Source: JACOMY01 sp046233115 (GTDB taxonomy: Bacteria > Pseudomonadota > Alphaproteobacteria > Kiloniellales > JACOMY01). From it: 64,000 nt of DNA. Below, piece by piece: positions 28,118 through 38,483 of the stretch (position 1 is the first letter of the stretch; the number at the start of each line of letters is the position of its first letter). The stretch spans positions 22,965 through 86,964 of the forward strand of contig JBJXHM010000019.1 in NCBI GenBank assembly GCA_046233115.1, in the 5' to 3' direction. Position numbers and translations under genes: made by a program. The notes beneath the pieces were generated by a model that saw only the letters and a program-made list of their open reading frames with translations, was not told where the DNA came from and did not search any database.

Positions 28118-29464
28118 ATGGAGAATCCCGGATCAGACCGGGCGAAGATCTTCGTCCACACCGTCACCAGCCTTCTTCTGGGGCTGGTCCTTGTCTTCGC
28201 GCTCGGTGCCCGGAGCAGCTCGGCAGAAGCCTTCGCGTACAGCAGAGCGACCTACGAGGGCGAGAAGAGCTGCGCGGCGCGCTTCCCCGCCGATGCCAAC
28301 CACGAGCAGGCCAAGCACAACATCATCAATCAGGCCTGCTGGGCCTGTCCCAAGGGCTACAAGCGCACGCTCAACCCCAGCCCGAGCGCCGACAAGGCCT
28401 GCAAGAAGGGCGGTGGCACCCGCTATATCCACGCGACCCGGCATGGCAAGTCCAAGCTCCTACAGAAGTGCGGCGAGGGTCGCTTCTCCGAGGAAGGCTC
28501 CTGCTGGTCCTGCCCGTCCGGCTACAAGCGTGCACCGCTGCGCAACGACGGCATAGGCCAGGCCTCCTGCAAGCGCACACTGACGACGCACTATTCGGCG
28601 GCGACGCGACGCGGCGATGCGGGCTGCGGCAAGGGCCAGTGGTCGCCACTGCTCTCGGGCAAGTGCTATTCCTGCCCGGCCGGATATAAGCGCAATCTCA
28701 TGCGCGTGAACCAAGATCGCGAGAACGACCCGAAGGCCTGCTTTCGCTTCGAGCCGCCGAAGGCCTTCCAGAACAACTTCGTCGCCGAGCGCAGGGCCAA
28801 GCTGGACGAGGTACTGGCAGAGAACCAGCATGTCATCGAGCTGGCCGCCGCGTTCGTGAAGAACCTGAAGAAGGTCCGCTCCGGCAACGATTCCGCCGAT
28901 GGGTTGCGGACGATGACCGCACAGGAGTTCCGCGATGCCGGCGGCGTCGAAATGCTGGAGGCCGCCTGCGAGAGCAACTTCTGTACCGTCACGATCACGG
29001 CCGGTGGGGACGGCTCCTACTTCGTCGGCGCCAACGTTTCGGGTGGCATCGCCTGGGGTACGGTCTGGGAGACCGAAGACAGTGACGACGGCAATGACAA
29101 GATCGATAAGAACAAGGACCTGGCCAGTGCGGGCGTGCTGACGGCGAACCTGTCCGGCGGGGCGTCCTGGGGTTTGGACGGTAGCATCAACATTGGCTTC
29201 TGGCGCTCGAAGTTCAATGAGATGAAGGGCTTCGCGCACGGCATCGTGGTCGGTGGCGCTGCCAGCACCGTGGGCGGCAACGCTTCGGCCTGGTGGATCG
29301 TGAAGTCCAACTTCAATCTCTTTGACTGGAACACCTGGTTCGATTTCGCTGAAGAGGAAAAGGACGAGTTCGTCGGCTTCTCGATCGGCTGGCAGGGTGG
29401 CCTCAGCGCCGAGGGCGAGTACAACTGGGGCTACACCTGGAACTGGGGCGATGCCGTCGAGTAG
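28118..29464 (+). CDS. secreted protein with three Cys-rich CPxGYKR repeats
   Basis: 448-aa protein of unrecognised family. The ATG at 28118 follows a purine-rich GGGGGAAA. It begins with a signal peptide (hydrophobic residues 15-30, cleavage expected after Ala-Glu-Ala, near 38). Residues about 50-210 contain three repeats with the core C-[WY]-x-C-P-x-G-Y-K-R (Cys pairs 74/77, 129/132, 183/186), each closed by a further Cys about 20 residues later, recalling GCC/ephrin-receptor-like disulfide repeats. A helical linker (about 215-290) follows. The C-terminal 150 residues are rich in Gly, Trp and Asn (SGGIAWGTVWE, NLSGGASWGLDG, YNWGYTWNWG), suggesting an amphipathic beta structure. Possible roles are a surface or pore-forming protein; this is speculation. 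It sits alone between diverged repeats, suggesting acquisition. Confidence 0.75.
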   Translation: MENPGSDRAKIFVHTVTSLLLGLVLVFALGARSSSAEAFAYSRATYEGEKSCAARFPADANHEQAKHNIINQACWACPKGYKRTLNPSPSADKACKKGGGTRYIHATRHGKSKLLQKCGEGRFSEEGSCWSCPSGYKRAPLRNDGIGQASCKRTLTTHYSAATRRGDAGCGKGQWSPLLSGKCYSCPAGYKRNLMRVNQDRENDPKACFRFEPPKAFQNNFVAERRAKLDEVLAENQHVIELAAAFVKNLKKVRSGNDSADGLRTMTAQEFRDAGGVEMLEAACESNFCTVTITAGGDGSYFVGANVSGGIAWGTVWETEDSDDGNDKIDKNKDLASAGVLTANLSGGASWGLDGSINIGFWRSKFNEMKGFAHGIVVGGAASTVGGNASAWWIVKSNFNLFDWNTWFDFAEEEKDEFVGFSIGWQGGLSAEGEYNWGYTWNWGDAVE

Positions 29465-29483
29465 CGGGTGCTTTGGACCTTGC

Positions 29484-29561
29484 CCTCTGCGGACAGGACA
29501 TCGCGCTGACCCGAAGGGGGGCGGTCAGGCAACGATCGGCTGGGACAGTATCCACAGGCTC
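29484..29561 (+). repeat. diverged direct repeat, right copy flanking Cys-rich gene
   Basis: Partner of 27661-27737, about 75 percent identical by eye. It starts 19 bases after the Cys-rich gene and runs into the last 12 codons of the minus-strand membrane protein gene. Confidence 0.65.
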
Positions 29562-30985
29562 AGCATGGTCAGGCCGGTCATGAAGACCATCATCGGCAGC
29601 TGCGAGCGCACCGCCAGGCGCGGGTCGCCGAGCAAGGTCAAGGCCTGGCGGTGGGCGACGAGGACCGAGAGGACATGGCCGGTCACCAGGGCCGCGACTG
29701 CGATCCACCAGACCTGCCGTGCGGTGATTATCCCGATATCCAGCCCGCCCTGACGGCTCTCCACCAGGGACCAGCCAAGCGCGAAGGGATCTGCCAGGGC
29801 CGGCAGGGCAAGCTGTCCGGCCAGCAGCAGGTAGGAGATGTAGTGCGCGAGATGATAGGCGACCGCGATCGGTAGCAGCGAAGCGGCAAAGCCGAGGGCG
29901 AAAGCGCCGGCATCGAAGCGCCGCCCCGACGCCTGCGCCATGGTCCAGGCCAGGAGCCGGTAGGCCAGATAGGAAAGGGCGACGGTGATCAGCAGGCCCA
30001 AGGTGCGAATGAGCTTCAGCAGGTTCACGCCCTCGTCACGCAGCGCCAGCAAGGTCGGCCGCAAGCTCTGCGAGCCGCTGATCTCCTCCAGGATCGCAGC
30101 CCACAGCGGCGTCTCCGAGATTCCGTCGAAGAGGACGATGCCGATCAGCGCGACGACGAAGGCGGCCGATGAGGCCTGCGGCTCGGCCGGGCGGGTGAGA
30201 CGCTCGGCGGGCGGCGATAGCAGCAGCCGCTCCGGCAGCTCCAGCGACAGGGGGGCCAGCCGCCCCAGCAGGGCGAAGAGCCGGCCGAGCGGATCGGCGA
30301 CGCGGAACCAGGCAAGACCGAAGGTCCAGGCGGCAAGCAGGGTCGCGGCGGCGTAGACCAGGATCAGGATGCCCAGGGCACGCGGTTCCTCCGAGCGCTC
30401 GGAGATCAGTTCGACCCAGGAGATGGCCAGCAGCCCGAGAAAAGCGATCCAGGCCGCAGCCCGCGGCAGCGGCAGAATTCCTTGCTCGGGATCTCGGCCG
30501 AACGCACGCGCGGCCAGCAGATAGAAGCCGCGAAAGGGGTCCACGGCCGCCCAGAGGTCGACCAGGAGCGCGGAGAAGAGGAAGAAGCCGACCCACCAGA
30601 TCACCCAGACGCCGACGGTCGCCAAGTTGTCGGTCGGCGACGGCGGGCCGAAGAAGGCTGCCCCCAGCAGGACCGCCAGAACCAGCAGTCCGGCCAGCCT
30701 GAACAGCAGCGCGAGAGATCGCCCGAAGACCGGTGGCAGCACCAGCTCTCTTTGCAGCAGCCGACCGTGCGACGCGCGCAGAAAGAAGAAGGAGGCGAGG
30801 AAGGACGCCAGGACCGCGAAGCCGGCCGCGGCCAGGTAGAAGCCCAGCGGCAAGGGCAGGTCATAGCGCTGCCCGAAGGCATGCGCCTCGGCGCCCGCCG
30901 GACAGCCGATCCAAACGACCAGCAGGCCAACGACCGCCGCCAGTCCGGACAGCCTCGCGTGACCGGGAGAAGCCCCTGCTTGCAC
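29525..30985 (-). CDS. polytopic membrane protein of unknown function
   Basis: 486-aa integral membrane protein with about 11-12 hydrophobic helices. A possible signal-anchor ends at Ala-Glu-Ala-His, followed by the conserved-looking HAFGQRYDLPLPL. GTG start at 30985, two bases after the stop of the cupredoxin-like gene, with GAGG 10 bases upstream, so the two are co-transcribed. From memory, relatives in databases carry the label fenitrothion hydrolase, but nothing in the sequence looks like a hydrolase active site and I would not transfer that name. Pairing with a His-rich cupredoxin-like lipoprotein suggests a role with metal, possibly copper, in the envelope. Confidence 0.75.
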   Translation of the reverse strand: MQAGASPGHARLSGLAAVVGLLVVWIGCPAGAEAHAFGQRYDLPLPLGFYLAAAGFAVLASFLASFFFLRASHGRLLQRELVLPPVFGRSLALLFRLAGLLVLAVLLGAAFFGPPSPTDNLATVGVWVIWWVGFFLFSALLVDLWAAVDPFRGFYLLAARAFGRDPEQGILPLPRAAAWIAFLGLLAISWVELISERSEEPRALGILILVYAAATLLAAWTFGLAWFRVADPLGRLFALLGRLAPLSLELPERLLLSPPAERLTRPAEPQASSAAFVVALIGIVLFDGISETPLWAAILEEISGSQSLRPTLLALRDEGVNLLKLIRTLGLLITVALSYLAYRLLAWTMAQASGRRFDAGAFALGFAASLLPIAVAYHLAHYISYLLLAGQLALPALADPFALGWSLVESRQGGLDIGIITARQVWWIAVAALVTGHVLSVLVAHRQALTLLGDPRLAVRSQLPMMVFMTGLTMLSLWILSQPIVA

Positions 30986-30987
30986 GC

Positions 30988-31725
30988 CTAGCGCACCTCG
31001 ATGTAGGCGAGCGGTGCCTCGCTGCGGCCCAGCAGGTCGGTCTCGCCGTGCGCCACCAGGGCGAAGCGGCCGCCATGCGCGGCCTGGAAGGTCAGGACCG
31101 CCGGGTGTCCCGGTGCCACGTCCGCCTCCAGGTCATAGCCGTGCAGGTGCAGGGCCAGGTCTCGGTCGGCGCGCACCTCCAGGCGGACGCTCTCGCCCTG
31201 CTGGATCTCGAAGGTCGGCGCGTTGTCTGACTCCGCCAGGTCGAGCAGCAACGCGGTGCCGCTCCAGGCCACGGGTCCGGCCAGGGCGATCTCGGCGCCA
31301 ATGGCCTTATCGCCCTCGGCCCAGGACAGGTGGCGATTGTCGTTGAGGCTAACCCGCACCCGGTTCTCGCCCTCGGCAAGAAGCGCCATCGGCAGGTGCG
31401 CCCAGGGGCCGTAGAGACGGCCGATCTTCTTGCCATTGACATAGAGGTGGGCATGGCCTGCGACCGCCTCGCTGTCTCGACCCACGCTCTCCGGCGTGAA
31501 GCTGAAGTCAGTGACCAAGAGGTGCAGGTTGTAGCCGTCGGTCGGGTCCGGGTAGGCCTCCAGTTCCAATCCCGGCACCGGCGCCCCCGTCGGGACGGGA
31601 CGCAGGTCGGCCGATCCATGCCCATGCTGGTGCATCGTATCGGCCTGCAGCGGCGCACCTGCCGTCGTGCACGCGACCAGCCCCGTCAGGGCGGCCGCCG
31701 TCAGCGACCTTCCCAAATCCAACAT
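30988..31725 (-). CDS. periplasmic cupredoxin-like lipoprotein
   Basis: 245 aa. The N-terminus has a lipobox (LVAC, Cys19), indicating an outer- or inner-membrane lipoprotein. A His-rich patch, MHQHGHG, follows at about 31-37. The first domain (about 50-150) contains HAHLYVNGKKIGRLYGPWAHLP, a beta-sandwich pattern. The second (about 165-245) has a cupredoxin-like strand order with HLHGYDLEADVAPGHPAVLTF and HGGRFALVAHG, resembling copper-protein cores, although a full Cys/Met/His2 copper site is not obvious. ATG at 31725 follows GGGGAG. Operon with the membrane protein downstream. Function inferred only as metal handling or envelope redox. Confidence 0.7.
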   Translation of the reverse strand: MLDLGRSLTAAALTGLVACTTAGAPLQADTMHQHGHGSADLRPVPTGAPVPGLELEAYPDPTDGYNLHLLVTDFSFTPESVGRDSEAVAGHAHLYVNGKKIGRLYGPWAHLPMALLAEGENRVRVSLNDNRHLSWAEGDKAIGAEIALAGPVAWSGTALLLDLAESDNAPTFEIQQGESVRLEVRADRDLALHLHGYDLEADVAPGHPAVLTFQAAHGGRFALVAHGETDLLGRSEAPLAYIEVR

Positions 31726-31830
31726 CGCCCGGTTCTCCCCTCTTCATGCCGGCCGGTCTACCGCGGGGGTGGCGGTGCGCCCCCCGCGGAGAGACCCTGC
31801 AGCGTCAGGCCAACAGCGCAGACCCGACCC

Positions 31831-31881
31831 TAGAGCGGATCGCGATCAGGTGGACTCGCCTGATCGCGTGAATCCGCTCTA
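31831..31881. repeat. REP-like palindrome 1
   Basis: TAGAGCGGAT (31831-31840) pairs with ATCCGCTCTA (31872-31881), and CGATCAGG pairs with CCTGATCG inside, giving a long hairpin with small internal mismatches. Such AGAGCGGATC..GATCCGCTCT palindromes are familiar as dispersed intergenic elements in Alphaproteobacteria. Confidence 0.75.
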
Positions 31882-31894
31882 TGTTTCAAACGTG

Positions 31895-31946
31895 TAGAGC
31901 AAGATTCAGACGTCAAATCGCTTCGATTTGACGTCATCCTGTTCTA
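31895..31946. repeat. REP-like palindrome 2
   Basis: GACGTCAAATCG (31909-31920) and CGATTTGACGTC (31924-31935) form a perfect 12-bp stem with a 3-base loop. The outer arms TAGAGCAAGAT and ATCCTGTTCTA extend it. It starts 13 bases after the first palindrome and includes the stop codon of the beta-propeller gene. A half copy of its outer arm (TAGAGCAGGA) occurs near 38473, just before the AsmA-like gene stop. Confidence 0.75.
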
Positions 31947-33116
31947 GTGGCCGGCCATGTGGTTCCACTCGGGCAGCAGGACGATGGAGTTGGGGTTGAG
32001 GCCGGCCTCCTTCAGGCTGTTCATCTCGGCCAGGATCTCGCCCGTCTCCAGGTCGACCACCGTGACCGAGCCGTCGCTCATCTTCGGCAGGTTGAGGAAT
32101 GAGTTCTGCACGAAGCCGAGCTTCTGGTCCTTGGTGACGCCGACATGGTGGGCGCCACCGGCCGTCGGAACGGAGGTCACCAGCTTCGGTGCCAAGGGCC
32201 CCTCGGCGGTATCGAAGATGTGGAGATGACCCGGCATCGAGGTCGTCACCAGCAGCTTCTTACCGTCCTCGGTGAAGTAGATCTCCAGCGGAACGCCGGC
32301 CTCGACGCTCTGGAAGTCGAAGACCTCCTGGGGCGTGAAGCTCTGCGCGGTCTCATCCCAGACCAGGGCCCAGAGAGCATGGCCGAACATGTTGGTGACC
32401 AGCGCCACCGGCGGGTTGTGGTTAGGGGCGAAGAGGATCTCCACCGGCGCCTCACCGGAGGGCGAGGGCTGCTCGGACATCTTGATCTCGCCCAACGGCT
32501 CCAGGGTGCTGGCCTTCACCACCGAGACCGTCTCCGCCGGGGCGGAGAGATCGGGGGTGATGGTGCTGGTGACCAGGATGCGGTCGAGCGCCGTGTTGAC
32601 GGCCAGACCGTGCGGATAGGTCCCCGGCAAGGCGATCTCGCCGACCAGGCTGTCATCCGCGACCTTGCCCACGTAGACGTTGCCGGAGGCCATACAGGTC
32701 AAATACCAGCGCTCGTTGGCCTCGTCGAAGACCACGTCCTCGGCGAACTTGCAGTTCGGTACATCGATGGTGCTGATCCGGTAGGGGTTCTGCGTCATGT
32801 CGATGACCTGCAGCGCCGGCTGCATCAGGGAGGTGACATAGGCCTTCGTCATGCTGCGGTCGTAGAAGATGTGATGCGTCACCGAACTCGGGTCGAGCGG
32901 GATGTCCGCAAGAATCCGGCCGAAGCCGGCGCTCTGCGGATCGACATCGATGATCGCAATGCCTTCGCGCCGAACCTGCTCACCTGACAGCTTCAGGGAC
33001 TTCAGTTCCTCGGCCGGTTTGCTCTCATAGTTCATCATGGCCAAGATTTCAGCCTGAACCGGCGCAGAAAACACCGCACCGAGGCCGATCAGCCCCAAGA
33101 TTGCACGAGTACGCAT
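31944..33116 (-). CDS. periplasmic YVTN-type beta-propeller protein
   Basis: 390 aa with a cleavable signal peptide (cleavage after Val-Gln-Ala, about residue 22). The body is repetitive beta structure with propeller motifs: KAYVTSLMQPALQVIDM, ERWYLTCMASGNVYVGKV, LDRILVTSTI, KKLLVTTSMPGHLHIFDT, DGSVTVVDLETGEILAEM. These resemble YVTN/quinoprotein-like seven-bladed propellers. No catalytic residues are recognised. ATG follows AGGAGG. The stop codon is embedded in a REP-like palindrome, which separates it from the cupredoxin-like gene on the same strand. It may be part of the same envelope function, but the palindromes suggest separate or attenuated transcription. Confidence 0.78.
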   Translation of the reverse strand: MRTRAILGLIGLGAVFSAPVQAEILAMMNYESKPAEELKSLKLSGEQVRREGIAIIDVDPQSAGFGRILADIPLDPSSVTHHIFYDRSMTKAYVTSLMQPALQVIDMTQNPYRISTIDVPNCKFAEDVVFDEANERWYLTCMASGNVYVGKVADDSLVGEIALPGTYPHGLAVNTALDRILVTSTITPDLSAPAETVSVVKASTLEPLGEIKMSEQPSPSGEAPVEILFAPNHNPPVALVTNMFGHALWALVWDETAQSFTPQEVFDFQSVEAGVPLEIYFTEDGKKLLVTTSMPGHLHIFDTAEGPLAPKLVTSVPTAGGAHHVGVTKDQKLGFVQNSFLNLPKMSDGSVTVVDLETGEILAEMNSLKEAGLNPNSIVLLPEWNHMAGH

Positions 33117-33337
33117 GGCGAGTCCTCCTGTTATGGCTCACACAATACAAATGAGAACCCACCGCTATTCAATCAATAACCAACCGACTTGACCAATAGT
33201 ACAGGAGCACAAAACAACGGAAGCACAACCACTTGAATGGGTCGGGTGCAACTGGAGTCGAACGCGACGCGCTTGCCACCAGCGATTCAGCGGCTATGCA
33301 GAGAAATAGACGTGAAGGGCGGGAGGCACCCGTCCCG

Positions 33338-33619
33338 TCAGGCACTCGACCGTTGCGCGAATCCCTGGTGCGGCGCAGACTCCCGCTCCAACACCTCCAG
33401 TCCGGTGACCTGGGCCAACGGCGGGCCGCTGCGCATGCAGACCAGCATCTCCGAGACCGCAGCCTCCTCGCCCACCAGCAGGGCCTCGACCCGGCCGTCG
33501 CGCAGGTTGCGGACCCAGCCGGTGAGTCCCAGCGCCTCGGCCTCCTGGCAGGTCCAGGCGCGGTACCAGACGCCCTGCACGCGGCCGCTGACGAAGACCT
33601 GGCGGGCGATCTGCGTCAT
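33338..33619 (-). CDS. acyP: acylphosphatase
   Basis: 93-aa acylphosphatase, a small ferredoxin-fold enzyme that hydrolyses acyl phosphates such as acetyl phosphate and carbamoyl phosphate. The P-loop-like motif VSGRVQGVWYR contains catalytic Arg20, and GWVRNLRDG contains catalytic Asn38. The ATG at 33619 overlaps the end of the upstream HEPN-like gene by 4 bases, so they are translationally coupled. It lies in a minus-strand run with the biotin-dependent carboxylase genes. Confidence 0.93.
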   Translation of the reverse strand: MTQIARQVFVSGRVQGVWYRAWTCQEAEALGLTGWVRNLRDGRVEALLVGEEAAVSEMLVCMRSGPPLAQVTGLEVLERESAPHQGFAQRSSA

Positions 33620-34050
33620 CGCCGGCCGCTCCCGGCCGTCTCGCGGCCCCAGACGAAAAGCGCCTCCATGGCGAGGTCGCTGGCCCGCTTGGCCGAGCGC
33701 TCCCATTCCGGCCCGCGCAGCCACTGGTCTTCCATGGTGACGGCCGGCGCACCCTTCTGCTCGTGCATCAGCTTGTTGCGCAGGCCGCGCAGCCAGGCCC
33801 GGTCCTCGGCGCGGGTATTGGCGGGAAAGCCGCTGTGGAAGGCCTGCGCATCGACGATGGCGCCTGCCAAGATCACCACCGCGACCCAGGAGCCGGCGCA
33901 GAAGGCGCGCTCCAGGTCGACCATCAGAGCGGCGGCCTGCTCCGACAGGCTCCCGGCGCCGCCGGCCGCATAGTGCTCCTCCTGACGGGCCAGCCAGTCG
34001 AGCCGGCTCTGCCAGAGGGTTTCACTCGGGCGCTCGATCAGCTCCAGCAC
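33616..34050 (-). CDS. small all-alpha protein with HEPN-like RxxxxH motif
   Basis: 144 aa, predicted mostly helical, GTG start at 34050 with GGGAG 6 bases upstream. The segment AWLRGLRNKLMHEQ contains Arg-x4-His at a helix end, the hallmark of HEPN domains (many are RNases or nucleotide-binding proteins). The middle segment, AGSWVAVVILAGAIVDAQAF, resembles the hydrophobic core helix of HEPN proteins. It has no adjacent nucleotidyltransferase (MNT) or obvious antitoxin; instead it is coupled to acyP and lies 28 bases downstream of the carboxylase alpha subunit gene. A housekeeping role is more likely than a toxin. Family assignment is by motif only. Confidence 0.6.
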   Translation of the reverse strand: MLELIERPSETLWQSRLDWLARQEEHYAAGGAGSLSEQAAALMVDLERAFCAGSWVAVVILAGAIVDAQAFHSGFPANTRAEDRAWLRGLRNKLMHEQKGAPAVTMEDQWLRGPEWERSAKRASDLAMEALFVWGRETAGSGRR

Positions 34051-34078
34051 GGCATGCTCCCGCCCGCTCGCGGGCTGT

Positions 34079-36079
<2,001 letters not shown>

Positions 36080-36118
36080 AGCCGTCTCAGCTCCCCATCA
36101 GGCGGGCCAAAGGCCCCT

Positions 36119-37651
<1,533 letters not shown>

Positions 37652-37738
37652 GCCGGCCCTACCCCTCTCTTGCACCTGCAGGATATCCCCCGCTGGATAG
37701 CATGGCGCTACGGACAAGCCAACAAGAGCGGCAGTTCG

Positions 37739-38437
37739 CTAGCGCGCTTCCAGCAGCCTGAGAAAGCGCTCGGCACTGGTGAGGTCGGCGAGCCTCAGGG
37801 CGCGGCGGTGGGTCGCCTCGGCGTCCTCGCCCCACTGCTCGATCTGGAAGGTCTCGTCCAGCTCCGCCCGCTCGAAGGTCTCCTCGGCGGTCAGCTCGCC
37901 CTCCAGCAAGGCGAGCCCCAGCACCAGCGAGCCGGTGATGCGCACGGCCTGCGCCAGCGCGGTCAGCGTGAAGTGGTCCAGCGGCTCCAGCCGGCTGCGC
38001 AGCGCGTCGAGGCTGGTCTCCGGCTGCTCGACCGACATGACCCCGCCAGTCACCTGTAGCGGCGCGTCGTAGGTCAGCGCCGCCCAGTCCAGCAGCGGTT
38101 GCCAGAGGCCGTGCTGGCGCTGGCGCAGCGCCTCCGGCCGCTCGGCGCGATAGCAGAGCAGGTCGTTGCCGCCATAGGCCGCGGTCTCTTCCAGAATCTC
38201 GGCGAGTCGCGGGCGGACGTGGTCGATGGCGGTACAGGCAAGCTGGGTCAGCGGCATGGAGCGCGGATCAATCTCGCCTTCCTGCGCACGCCACTCTGCC
38301 GCCACGGCCTCGGCCAGGCCCTGCGCCGGCAGGTCCAGGTCCGCCTTGGCGGGGGTCTTCACCGTCCGTCCGTCCAGTAGGACGGCATGGCCGTCCGCGC
38401 CCGGGCGCACCGTCACTTCCTTGTAGAAACGCTTCAT
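37739..38437 (-). CDS. ATP12-family F1-ATPase assembly chaperone
   Basis: 232-aa member of the ATP12 family, which in mitochondria binds the F1 alpha subunit before assembly. Homologues are found in Alphaproteobacteria. Recognisable elements: MKRFYKEVTVR at the start, VLLDGRTVKTPAKADLDLP, EWRAQEGEIDPRSMPLTQLACTAID, and ETAAYGGNDLLCYRAE. ATG at 38437 with AAGGGA upstream; a longer frame from 38494 overlaps the AsmA-like gene and is rejected. It is the strongest taxonomic marker in the window for Alphaproteobacteria. Confidence 0.92.
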   Translation of the reverse strand: MKRFYKEVTVRPGADGHAVLLDGRTVKTPAKADLDLPAQGLAEAVAAEWRAQEGEIDPRSMPLTQLACTAIDHVRPRLAEILEETAAYGGNDLLCYRAERPEALRQRQHGLWQPLLDWAALTYDAPLQVTGGVMSVEQPETSLDALRSRLEPLDHFTLTALAQAVRITGSLVLGLALLEGELTAEETFERAELDETFQIEQWGEDAEATHRRALRLADLTSAERFLRLLEAR

Positions 38438-38483
38438 TTCATCCCTTGCCGTCGCTCTATTTTTTAGCCCTGTAGAGCAGGAC

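Noticed and set aside
33616..34050. HEPN toxin of a toxin-antitoxin pair
   Set aside because: No MNT or other antitoxin-like gene adjoins it; coupling is with acylphosphatase in a metabolic operon.
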